Assembly (NCBI GenBank): GCA_947302435.1
Contig: CAMYVQ010000002.1
Span: forward strand, 34,555-98,554
Direction of reading: 5' to 3'
Source of the DNA: an uncultured Prevotella sp.
GTDB lineage: Bacteria; Bacteroidota; Bacteroidia; Bacteroidales; Bacteroidaceae
DNA length: 64,000 nucleotides
The stretch's first letter is position 1; each line of letters begins with the position of its first letter. Positions 21,077 through 29,504 of the stretch are shown here, piece by piece. Under the pieces are notes generated by a model. That model saw nothing but the letters and a program-made list of their open reading frames with translations, searched no databases and had not been told where the DNA came from. A program made the position numbers and the translations under genes.

Positions 21077-21146
21077 GGGCGCAGCTTTCCCATATTAGGA
21101 AGTGGTTTGTGGTGAACCGTGAAGCGTATGGCGAAAGTCTGCGCCC
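21077..21146. other. Inverted repeat in the leader of the zinc-ribbon gene
   Basis: gggcgcagctttc (21077-21089) versus gaaagtctgcgccc (21133-21146), complementary with one bulge. Confidence 0.6.
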
Positions 21147-21178
21147 CTTTGATTATTGAAAAATTACGAGCTACTTAT

Positions 21179-23875
21179 ATGGCAACAGGAACAATAAGAA
21201 CAGAGAGGCTGGAGGAGATGAAGAAGTCACCTCTTTTCTTCCTTCGTAGGTATGTCCACGAATATCGTGACAATAAGGGTAATCTGCAAGAAGAAATCAG
21301 TTGGGAATCTACTGATAAAGACATCAATGCCTCAATCAAAGATAATAATTGGGATGATAACAGATTGGAGTTTTCACTTGCCATTATTGATAGATTCGAT
21401 GAACCTGAAAAAGAATCGGACGAGAATGTTCCACAACCTGAAAAAATATCATTTAGCTTTCATGCGATGCAGAGTAATAGTGCAGAGGATTGGCTATGGA
21501 TAATTCAAAACACTATTAACAGAAAAGCAAATCCGATAGACAAATTTTGGATGCGCGAATTGATTTGGGCTTTGAACTGGCGATACATTGACAGGAATGC
21601 TCTTTACAACGCTTTGCAGCGATATGAAAAGACTGTTGCATTACAATTCTTGGGATGGGTTGCAAAACTCTCTAAGTGCTTGTCGCATAACAAGCAGTCG
21701 TTTCTATCTACATTTTTGAGTGGATATGGCATCAGCTATAGTATCAGTTTACCCACTTTGCTGAAAGAAGCTTGTGATTTCACGGGGGCTGCATCCAATC
21801 CTATCATTATCACTCAAACTAAAGAAGAATATCGGAATATTTTTGATTGGGTTGATTTGATTAGCGCTACCTTAAACTATTATCCGATACGGAATATAGG
21901 AAGCTATAATAATATCTGGTTAGATTTTCTACACTGGATGAATACTGATGATGTGTTTAGCGATTATTCAAGGCTAAAACAAATTATTGCGATGGTTGCA
22001 GAGCCTGTAAGGATGGAAATAATGAAGCGTTATTTCCATGACATAAGGATTGGCAACACGACTTATGATTCAAACGTCATTGAACAATTTCGCAACAATG
22101 AATATGTTCAATACATTCGATATAGAGCATGTATTCAGCAGCCAGGAAACCCAATTGACTTGTCTGTTCCAGTATTGGCCGACAATGTTTTGACCTTCGT
22201 AAAAACGGAAGGAAAGGCATTCCAGACATTTGACGGTTTACTCGATTTCATAATGCAGAATAGCGACGTAACGAATCCGAGTATATCGTTTCGTCTTGAG
22301 AGATTCATGCCTGTATGTCATGGTGGTGCAATCTACAACAAGGCAAACTTTACTGGTTTTATTGATTACTCCATCATTTGTAAGGTAGATGAGAGTAAGT
22401 TTACTGAAGACAATCTAAGAATAACCATTGAAGAGCTGCTGAATCGAAGTCGGGCTCGAAAAAAGTATGTCTGCCAATCTGATAACATGTATGTATATGA
22501 GGAAAACGCATTTAGATGTATCGATATTAAGTGTGAACAGATTCAGAAATACGAACACACATGGTGGATAACGAGTGATTATTCCTATTATGTGAATCTG
22601 TTTTTAGCAGACAAACTATATCAAACACAAGACAACAACGTTTGTCCTGTTGAATTTACAGATTCTCAAATATCAACGGAGATTTTATCCCAGTCTATAA
22701 GGGACATTATCAGCAAATATTCTCAGTTAAGTGATGGGAGGTTCATTATTCCTTCGACTATGACAAACACCTTTGAGACGAGACTGATTTCTCAATATTC
22801 AAAGCCTGAGTCCATGCGAATTATACCATTGAAAACAGCATTAATCGGATTAGCATTTGATGTATTTGGAATATGGAGCAAACTAAGAGAGCAACTAACT
22901 CCCGATGAATTAAGTAGAGGGGCAGAAAGCAGTCATTACAATCAATTACGAGACGAATATAAGATAAAGGAATCTGCAGAGGTATTTAAACGCGTCGTTA
23001 ACTCGTTGACCAATGAATTAGGGGTTGACATCATTGATTATAGCTATTTTGAAATTCCATATAGCCGTACAAAATGGCAAGAATTGAAAAACAGATATTA
23101 TTATCGTTCCTCCTATCAAAATGAAGAACATCCGAATGAATTTCTTTGTAAACAGTATATTAAGCAATATCCTCCGTTCTGTGCACCTCAATTAGCAGCT
23201 AATCGTAATGATATTATTGACTTCCCATATTTCTGGTGCAGAGGTATTGAATGTTTCCATAACAATTTGTCAGAGCAAACATTAGAGACCTGTTCCGATT
23301 GGAGGAAATATTCATTATATCACATGATAGAAATTCTGGGCTACCCCAAATTGAGAAAGACGGAGGCTGGATATGAACCGGATAATTGTATAAGAGAGTT
23401 TATAGGAATCGCTAATAAGGCTATTCAGAAGTTTAAACGATTGAAATGTCACGACTGCGGTCATCTGATTTTTACAGACAGGAACTACAGCTATAATCGT
23501 TACAATTATTTCTCATGCCAAAATCCATCTTGCAAGCAATACTTGAAATTGGTTTATCTGAACTTCTGCCATCAATGTAAGAAGGGACTTATAGATTCAA
23601 GGGATTCTGTGCGATGTCCCAATGGGTGGTATATTTGTCCAACTTGTTTGTCGTGTTGCAATGACCAGCAGTATGAACGCCAAGCTCAACGTTATGTGAT
23701 AGAACGTCGTCCTATTCCTCCACGTATCCAATCAATGTTAGGTAAGGGGCATAATGACAAAGGAGAGTTTTACTGTTATAAATGTGGTGTACTTTTGGAA
23801 GAAGTCTTAGTAGAAAAAGTAAAGAGGATTGTTTGCCCAAGTTGTAATAGAGACTATACGGAGGCTTTAAGGTAA
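21179..23875 (+). CDS. Large uncharacterised protein with multiple C-terminal zinc ribbons
   Basis: ORF 21119..23875, 918 aa; C-terminal CHDC, CQNPSC, CHQC, CPTCLSCC, CYKC, CPSC. Start moved to MATGTIRTERLEEM since the first ATG lies inside the leader hairpin. Confidence 0.75.
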   Translation: MATGTIRTERLEEMKKSPLFFLRRYVHEYRDNKGNLQEEISWESTDKDINASIKDNNWDDNRLEFSLAIIDRFDEPEKESDENVPQPEKISFSFHAMQSNSAEDWLWIIQNTINRKANPIDKFWMRELIWALNWRYIDRNALYNALQRYEKTVALQFLGWVAKLSKCLSHNKQSFLSTFLSGYGISYSISLPTLLKEACDFTGAASNPIIITQTKEEYRNIFDWVDLISATLNYYPIRNIGSYNNIWLDFLHWMNTDDVFSDYSRLKQIIAMVAEPVRMEIMKRYFHDIRIGNTTYDSNVIEQFRNNEYVQYIRYRACIQQPGNPIDLSVPVLADNVLTFVKTEGKAFQTFDGLLDFIMQNSDVTNPSISFRLERFMPVCHGGAIYNKANFTGFIDYSIICKVDESKFTEDNLRITIEELLNRSRARKKYVCQSDNMYVYEENAFRCIDIKCEQIQKYEHTWWITSDYSYYVNLFLADKLYQTQDNNVCPVEFTDSQISTEILSQSIRDIISKYSQLSDGRFIIPSTMTNTFETRLISQYSKPESMRIIPLKTALIGLAFDVFGIWSKLREQLTPDELSRGAESSHYNQLRDEYKIKESAEVFKRVVNSLTNELGVDIIDYSYFEIPYSRTKWQELKNRYYYRSSYQNEEHPNEFLCKQYIKQYPPFCAPQLAANRNDIIDFPYFWCRGIECFHNNLSEQTLETCSDWRKYSLYHMIEILGYPKLRKTEAGYEPDNCIREFIGIANKAIQKFKRLKCHDCGHLIFTDRNYSYNRYNYFSCQNPSCKQYLKLVYLNFCHQCKKGLIDSRDSVRCPNGWYICPTCLSCCNDQQYERQAQRYVIERRPIPPRIQSMLGKGHNDKGEFYCYKCGVLLEEVLVEKVKRIVCPSCNRDYTEALR

Positions 23876-23921
23876 TGTGGATATGGAATAGTTTTTGTTG
23901 ATTCCTTCTGAAAAATACGAC

Positions 23922-23963
23922 TTCGGGAGGCCTTCGCTGAATCACCAGCGTCGGCCTCCCGAA
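23922..23963 (-). terminator. Hairpin between convergent genes, probable terminator
   Basis: ttcgggaggcc...ggcctcccgaa with nested cgctg/cagcg; T-rich tract on the minus strand. Confidence 0.7.
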
Positions 23964-23968
23964 TCCCT

Positions 23969-24331
23969 TTACCTCACGATATTCGCTGGTTTCCACTTCT
24001 CTGGCACTTCGTAACGCTTGGTGCCGTCGGTCACGACATCGGGCATGATGGCATCGAGGAAGCGGCGTTCGTTCTTATACATGATGACGGGCTTGCTGCT
24101 GTGGTGCATGAGATTCTTGGACGAGCCAAGCGGCAGAGCCGAGCGGTCCTTCAGGTCACAACTGAAGTTCGAAGGTGGAAAGTAAACCTTGATGCGTTTC
24201 TCAGGGTATTGCTTCTGAATGAACTCCAGAGGTGGCACAAGGTCGCTGTCGGCACTGACGAGGACGATGGTGTCGGTGGCATTGAGCACACAGTTGGCTA
24301 TCATGCGGACGGAAATGTTCACGTCGGTCTT
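23969..24331 (-). pseudogene. 5'-truncated NYN-domain (LabA/PIN-like) protein remnant
   Basis: KKTDVNISVRMIANCVLNATDTIVLVSADSDLVPPLEFIQKQYPEKRIKVYFPP is the C-terminal half of a NYN domain; in-frame stop just upstream and no N-terminal half present. Confidence 0.7.
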
Positions 24332-24353
24332 CTTTTATATTTGTGATGTCGTT

Positions 24354-24376
24354 AAAAAAAGCCGTCCTCGGACGGC
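24354..24376 (-). terminator. Terminator-like hairpin just upstream of the truncated NYN gene
   Basis: Minus strand gccgtccgaggacggc followed by TTTTTTT. Confidence 0.65.
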
Positions 24377-24483
24377 CATGTCCATTCAAGAAAGAATGGC
24401 GGAGCTTAATAATTTGTTGTAAAGATATTTATTTTCTGTGATACTTGCAAATAATTTGTACAAAAAGTTGCAGAAATATTGAA

Positions 24484-24530
24484 AAAGCAGAGCCTGCCCC
24501 TCCATCGCGGAGAAGGGCAGGCTCTGGTTT
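24484..24530 (-). terminator. Terminator of the SPFH gene
   Basis: cagagcctgccc...gggcaggctctg. Confidence 0.75.
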
Positions 24531-24550
24531 TGTCATGATGAGAGACGGCC

Positions 24551-26056
24551 TTACTTGTCGTCCTTGCCGATCATGTTGTTCACGGCATCGGTGGCCTGGT
24601 CGTTCAGGTTCACGTTGCGTGTGGTCTTGGCCTCGATGGTTCCGGCACGCATGATGTCGGCCATATCGACACCTGTTGCCGACTTCAGCACGTCGAAAGC
24701 CTGCTTGATGGCCACGGGCACGCCGCCGCTCATCGATGCGACACCGGCACCGGTGTCCTGTCCGCCGCTGTACACGTGTACGTCCTTGATGCTGGCAATA
24801 GGCTTGGCCACATTCTCCACGACCTGCGGCAGCACCTCGATCATCATCTGCATCACGGCAGCGTTGTTATACTTCTTGTAGGCTTCGGCCTTCTTGTCCA
24901 TGGCCAAAGCCTCGGCCTCACCTTTCTTCTGGATGGCGTATGCCTCAGCCTCACCTTTGGCCTTGATACCGGCAGCCTCCTGCTCCAAACGGTAACGGGT
25001 GGCATCCGACTCGGCATTCTGGGCCAGGGCGTGCTGCTCGGCCTCGTACTTCTGGGCTTCGGCCACGCGCTTGCGCTGCTCCAGGTCGGCGGCAGCATCG
25101 CGCTCCACCTTGTACTTGTCGGCATCGGCCTTCTTCTCAATCTCGGCAGCCAGCTGGTTCTGCTTGATCTCAATCTGCTCGCGCGACAGGATCTGCTCGC
25201 GCTTCGTCTTCTCAATCTCGGCCTCCACGGTCTTGATGTTGATGGTCTTCTGCTGCTCCTGTTGCTGGATGGCGTAGGCGGCATCGGCATCGGCCTGTGC
25301 GGTGTCGGCCTGCTGTTTCAGGGCGGCGCGCTTCAAGGCCAGCTCGTTGTTCTTGATGGCAATGGCCGTATCAGCATCCACGCGGGCATCGTTCGACTCT
25401 TTGTCGGCCTTCGATACCTCAATCTTCACGTCGCGCTCAGCCACGGCGCGGTTGATGGCGGCATCCTTCTTGATCTTCGCTGTGTTGTCGGCACCGAGGT
25501 CTTTGATAAGGCCCTCACGGTCGGTGACGTTCTGGATGTTGCACGAGATGATGTCAATACCCAACTTGGCCATATCGGGCGAAGCCTTCGCCATCACCTG
25601 GTCAGAGAAACCATCGCGGTCGGTATTCAGCGAACGAAGGTCGAGCGTACCGATAATCTCACGCATGTTACCCTGCAGGGAGTCTTGCAGCTGCGCAGCA
25701 ATCTCGTCGGGTGTCATGTTCAGGAAGTTCTTGGCTGCCAGCCGCGTACCGTCGCTGTTGGGCGTGACACGAATCTTGGCCACGGCATCCACATCGACAT
25801 TGATGAAGTCGTTCGTAGGCACGCTCTCCTCCGTCTTGATGTCGACGGTAATCTGTCCCAAGTAGACACGGTCCAGACGCTCGAAGAACGGAATACGGAA
25901 GCCGCCCGATCCGATGAGCACACGAGGCTCCTTTGAAAGACCCGAAATGATGAAGGCAAACGAGGGGGGGGCTTTCACATAGGAGATGAAGAGAAACACG
26001 ATGAGCACGATGACGCCCACGGTAATCCAAAGGTACATTGGTTCTAATTCTGCCAT
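24551..26056 (-). CDS. SPFH/flotillin family protein
   Basis: MAELEPMYLWITVGVIVLIVFLF TM start; long Ala/Glu/Lys coiled coil AEAYAIQKKGEAEALAMDKKAEAYKKYN. Confidence 0.9.
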   Translation of the reverse strand: MAELEPMYLWITVGVIVLIVFLFISYVKAPPSFAFIISGLSKEPRVLIGSGGFRIPFFERLDRVYLGQITVDIKTEESVPTNDFINVDVDAVAKIRVTPNSDGTRLAAKNFLNMTPDEIAAQLQDSLQGNMREIIGTLDLRSLNTDRDGFSDQVMAKASPDMAKLGIDIISCNIQNVTDREGLIKDLGADNTAKIKKDAAINRAVAERDVKIEVSKADKESNDARVDADTAIAIKNNELALKRAALKQQADTAQADADAAYAIQQQEQQKTINIKTVEAEIEKTKREQILSREQIEIKQNQLAAEIEKKADADKYKVERDAAADLEQRKRVAEAQKYEAEQHALAQNAESDATRYRLEQEAAGIKAKGEAEAYAIQKKGEAEALAMDKKAEAYKKYNNAAVMQMMIEVLPQVVENVAKPIASIKDVHVYSGGQDTGAGVASMSGGVPVAIKQAFDVLKSATGVDMADIMRAGTIEAKTTRNVNLNDQATDAVNNMIGKDDK

Positions 26057-26203
26057 GGTTGTTAAGTTTATAGGGGTTAAAAAAATAGTAATGTCAATGC
26101 TTTCTGTCGTTTCTTGTCTTTTTACGATACAAATGTCGCAAAAATCCCCCAATTAGACAAGTAATTCATAAAGATTAACAATAAAAACAGGAGTTTCAAG
26201 TTG

Positions 26204-26350
26204 ATGGTAGGGCACCAGCCAAAGGCCAGTTCAGCTTGTTGTCTTCGCCAATGAAGAGGATGCTCTTGTCTTCTGCTTCGAAGGATATCGGAGCGTATGT
26301 GCCCTCAAACTTAACCTTGTTGGCATCACCGACTGTAGCTTGGATCATCG
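26204..26350 (-). pseudogene. Short remnant of a larger secreted/surface protein
   Basis: Minus strand encodes MIQATVGDANKVKFEGTYAPISFEAEDKSILFIGEDNKLNWPLAGALPST*, with no upstream domain. Confidence 0.5.
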
Positions 26351-26380
26351 ACGGGAAAAGTGGTGATATGGAATGAATTT

Positions 26381-26443
26381 ACAAAGTCGTCGACTTTGTG
26401 GGACAAACTCGTCGACTTTGTCTCACAAACTCGACGACTTTGT
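26381..26443. repeat. Three-unit near-palindromic repeat, copy A
   Basis: ACAAAGTCGTCGACTTTGT-ggg-ACAAACTCGTCGACTTTGT-ctc-ACAAACTCGACGACTTTGT, period 22 bp. Confidence 0.95.
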
Positions 26444-26585
26444 GAAACGGTTCTTCTTGGCCTGTTTTGCGAGTCGTTGTGAATGGCGTTGCGAACAATG
26501 GTTCGGAACGGTCTGATACGGCTTGGCATGGAAGGAAATCTGACGGATAATTGCAAATAAATTTGCATTTTTGCTTGCTTATTAG

Positions 26586-26593
26586 TACCTTTG
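26586..26593 (+). promoter_or_regulatory. Bacteroidetes-type -7 box (TACCTTTG)
   Basis: TAnnTTTG match upstream of the TolQ-like gene. Confidence 0.6.
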
Positions 26594-26659
26594 CCCGACA
26601 ATTGCAGGTGGAAGCTGGCATGACGGTTTCCGCCCGTGTATATAATAAAAGGTGTAAAT

Positions 26660-27493
26660 ATGAAGAAACTGATATGGGCCTTGGCCATGATGGGGGCGTT
26701 GGCCTTTTGCCAGCCCGTCGGGGCGCAGGGCGACTCGGCGGTGGGCGGCCCTGTAGTGGAAATGGCTGACTCGACCCTCGTGGAGGGGGCTTCCATCGAA
26801 GAACTGATTGGCGAGGAGGACATGGCGGCCATTGAGGACATGGCGGCTGAGGGCAACGGGTTCCACACCCAACTGAAGACGAAGTTCGTGGAAGGCTCGG
26901 CAGGCTTCATGTCGCTGGTGGCCCTGACCCTTGTGTTAGGTCTGGCCCTCTGCATTGAGCGCATCATCTACCTGACCCTTTCGGAAATCAATGCCAAGCG
27001 GTTGCTCTCGGACATCGAGAAGAAGGTGGATACCGGTGATGTGGAAGGCGCGAAGGCCCTCTGTCGCGACACGCGCGGCCCTGTGGCCAGTATCTGCTAT
27101 CAGGGACTGATGCACATCAATGAGGAGATGGACGTGGTGGAGCGTTCCATTGTGAGCTACGGTTCGGTGCAGTCGGCCAAGCTGGAGAAAGGCTGTTCGT
27201 GGATCACGCTGTTCATTGCCATTGCCCCGTCGTTGGGTTTCTTAGGCACGGTGATTGGCATGGTGATGGCTTTCGACCAGATTCAGGAGGCCGGCGACAT
27301 CAGTCCCACCATCGTGGCCGCAGGCATGAAGGTGGCTCTTATCACCACCATCTTCGGCATCATCGTGGCCCTCATCCTGCAGGTGTTCTACAACTTTATT
27401 CTTTCCAAGATAGAACACCTGACCTCACAGATGGAGGAGTCGGCCGTCTCACTGCTCGACATTATCATGAAACATAAACTTCAGCGCGCATGA
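26660..27493 (+). CDS. MotA/TolQ/ExbB proton channel family protein
   Basis: APSLGFLGTVIGMVMAFDQI and ISPTIVAAGMKVALITTIFGIIVALILQVFYN. Confidence 0.93.
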   Translation: MKKLIWALAMMGALAFCQPVGAQGDSAVGGPVVEMADSTLVEGASIEELIGEEDMAAIEDMAAEGNGFHTQLKTKFVEGSAGFMSLVALTLVLGLALCIERIIYLTLSEINAKRLLSDIEKKVDTGDVEGAKALCRDTRGPVASICYQGLMHINEEMDVVERSIVSYGSVQSAKLEKGCSWITLFIAIAPSLGFLGTVIGMVMAFDQIQEAGDISPTIVAAGMKVALITTIFGIIVALILQVFYNFILSKIEHLTSQMEESAVSLLDIIMKHKLQRA

Positions 27494-27855
27494 GCTTCTA
27501 TGAGTCACCCCTGTTTGTGGAGCTGCTGCTCGACGGCATCTATCTGCTGCTGATAGCAGTCGTAGGGCTGACGGCATGGTCGGCTCTGCGCACGGTGCGC
27601 CTTAGGAAAGGGCAGGACGGTGAAGAGCGCATACCGGCCCGGGGGATAGCCTGGGGCGTGGCCGCCCTGTTGGTGCTGACCCTTTCGGCCACCGCCTTAT
27701 TAGCCGATACCACCCCGCTGACCATCAACGGAAAAACGTTCTCGGATACGTTCTGGCTGCGTGTCAGCGACATGCTGATCAACACCTCCGGCGTGCTGAT
27801 GCTTGTGGCCATCGTCTGTGCCCTGTTTGGCATGAGACGATGGATTGTGAAATAA
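27490..27855 (+). CDS. Small three-TM protein in the Tol/Exb cluster
   Basis: 121 aa, hydrophobic segments; overlaps the TolQ-like stop by 4 bp. Confidence 0.7.
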   Translation: MSFYESPLFVELLLDGIYLLLIAVVGLTAWSALRTVRLRKGQDGEERIPARGIAWGVAALLVLTLSATALLADTTPLTINGKTFSDTFWLRVSDMLINTSGVLMLVAIVCALFGMRRWIVK

Positions 27856-27882
27856 GTCTGTCGTCTAATCCTACTAATCGCC

Positions 27883-28458
27883 ATGTTTTCTCGTCCCAAA
27901 AGAAGAGTTCCCAGCCTCAACACCACGGCAACGGCAGACATCTCGTTCATGCTGCTCATCTTCTTTTTGGTGGCCTCGTCCATGGATTCCGACAAGGGAC
28001 TGCCTCGCCAGTTGCCTCCGCCTGAGAACGAGCAGGTGGAACAGGAACTCAAGGTGAAAGAGCGCAATGTGCTGAGAATAGCCCTGAGCGCCGACGACCA
28101 GCTGACATGCAACGAGGAACCCATCACAGCCGAGGCACTGACGAAGCGCGTGGCCGACTTTGTGGCCAATGTCGCTGACGACCCCTCGCTGCCTGAGAAG
28201 AGCACGCGCGAGCTGAACTATTTCGGTCGTTGTCAGGTCAGCGACCGTCATGTGCTTCTGCTGCAGGTGGACCGGCAGACTAACTACGATGCCTACTTCC
28301 AGATGCAGAACGCCATTGCACGGGCCTACAACCAGCTGCGTAACGACCTTGCCCTGCGGCAGTTCCACCGTCCCTACGCCAAGTGTACGTCCGAGCAGCG
28401 CAATGCCATTGCCTTGGTCTATCCGCAGCGCATCAGTGAGGACGTTTCAGGGGAATAG
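27883..28458 (+). CDS. ExbD/TolR family protein
   Basis: VPSLNTTATADISFMLLIFFLVASSMDSDKGLPRQLPPP. Confidence 0.88.
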   Translation: MFSRPKRRVPSLNTTATADISFMLLIFFLVASSMDSDKGLPRQLPPPENEQVEQELKVKERNVLRIALSADDQLTCNEEPITAEALTKRVADFVANVADDPSLPEKSTRELNYFGRCQVSDRHVLLLQVDRQTNYDAYFQMQNAIARAYNQLRNDLALRQFHRPYAKCTSEQRNAIALVYPQRISEDVSGE

Positions 28459-28480
28459 AGCCTAAATATTGGAAGAAACC

Positions 28481-28951
28481 ATGATGCGAAACCGCCGATT
28501 CATACATAGGAAAGAGCATAAGGTGCCGGGGCTGAACACTTCGTCGCTGCCTGACCTGATTTTCACCGTGCTGTTCTTCTTCATGATTGTCACCCACATG
28601 CGCGACGTTGACCTGAAGGTGCGCTATCAGGTGCCACAGGGCACTGAGTTGCAGAAGCTGGGCCATAAGTCGGCTGTCACCTATATCTATATTGGACGGA
28701 AGGCACAGTCGGGCAAGGCCGAGGGCGACGAGTTCTTCATCCAGCTGAACAACGAGCTGGCCACCATCGACGACATCAAGGCGTATATAGAGAAAGAGCG
28801 TGCCGGCATGGGCGACGAAGACCGCGCCCACATGACCGTGAGCATCAAGGCCGACCGCGATGTGCCTATGGGCATCATAGCCGACGTGAAGAAGATGCTC
28901 CAGCAATCGTTCGCCCTGAAAATCAATTATTCGGCTACCGAAAAAAAGTAG
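28481..28951 (+). CDS. ExbD/TolR family protein, second copy
   Basis: VPGLNTSSLPDLIFTVLFFFMIVTHMRDVDLKVRYQVPQG; start at MMRNRRF. Confidence 0.88.
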   Translation: MMRNRRFIHRKEHKVPGLNTSSLPDLIFTVLFFFMIVTHMRDVDLKVRYQVPQGTELQKLGHKSAVTYIYIGRKAQSGKAEGDEFFIQLNNELATIDDIKAYIEKERAGMGDEDRAHMTVSIKADRDVPMGIIADVKKMLQQSFALKINYSATEKK

Positions 28952-28976
28952 AATCCTATCATAAAAATACGAGAAT

Positions 28977-29501
28977 ATGGCAAATCAACGACTTGATCAT
29001 TTGGATAAGCAGATCCTGAGGCTCATTGCCGCAGATGCGCGTATCCCTTTTCTTGAAGTGGCAAGGGCTTGCAATGTGAGTGGTGCCGCTATCCATCAGC
29101 GTATCCAGAAACTCACCAACATGGGCGTGCTGAAAGGCTCGCAGTTCATCATAGACCCTGAGAAGGTGGGCTATGAGACCTGTGCCTATATCGGACTGAA
29201 CCTGAAGAATCCCGAATCGTTCGACGAGGTGGTGGAACAGCTGAAGCTGATTCCTGAAGTGGTGGAGTGCCATTATACCACGGGCGACTACGACCTTTTC
29301 ATCAAAATCTATACCCTCAATAACCATCACCTGCTCAACATCATCCACGACAAGCTGCAACCGTTGGGACTGGCCCGTTCGGAGACCATCATCTCCTTCC
29401 ATTCGGCCATCGACCGGCAGTTGCCCATCTGCGATCTGGCTCTCGGTGAGGAGGAGGCCAAAAGTGAAGAAGGTATAGAGAAGACTGAAGCACCGGAGTG
29501 A
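28977..29501 (+). CDS. Lrp/AsnC family transcriptional regulator
   Basis: LDHLDKQILRLIAADARIPFLEVARACNVSGAAIHQRIQKL HTH plus RAM-like domain. Confidence 0.93.
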   Translation: MANQRLDHLDKQILRLIAADARIPFLEVARACNVSGAAIHQRIQKLTNMGVLKGSQFIIDPEKVGYETCAYIGLNLKNPESFDEVVEQLKLIPEVVECHYTTGDYDLFIKIYTLNNHHLLNIIHDKLQPLGLARSETIISFHSAIDRQLPICDLALGEEEAKSEEGIEKTEAPE

Positions 29502-29504
29502 GTT

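Noticed and set aside
24332-24440. Small RNA gene in the gap upstream of the NYN remnant
   Set aside because: Only a terminator-like hairpin is visible; no clear promoter or conserved structure.
24776-25936. 386-aa plus-strand ORF
   Set aside because: Leu/Gly-rich antisense shadow of the SPFH coiled-coil region.
26381-26443. Regularly spaced repeats resembling a mini-CRISPR
   Set aside because: Spacers are only 3 nt, units are near-palindromic, and no cas genes are present.
26326-26967. 213-aa minus-strand ORF
   Set aside because: Runs through the palindromic repeat and antisense to the TolQ-like gene; no family character.
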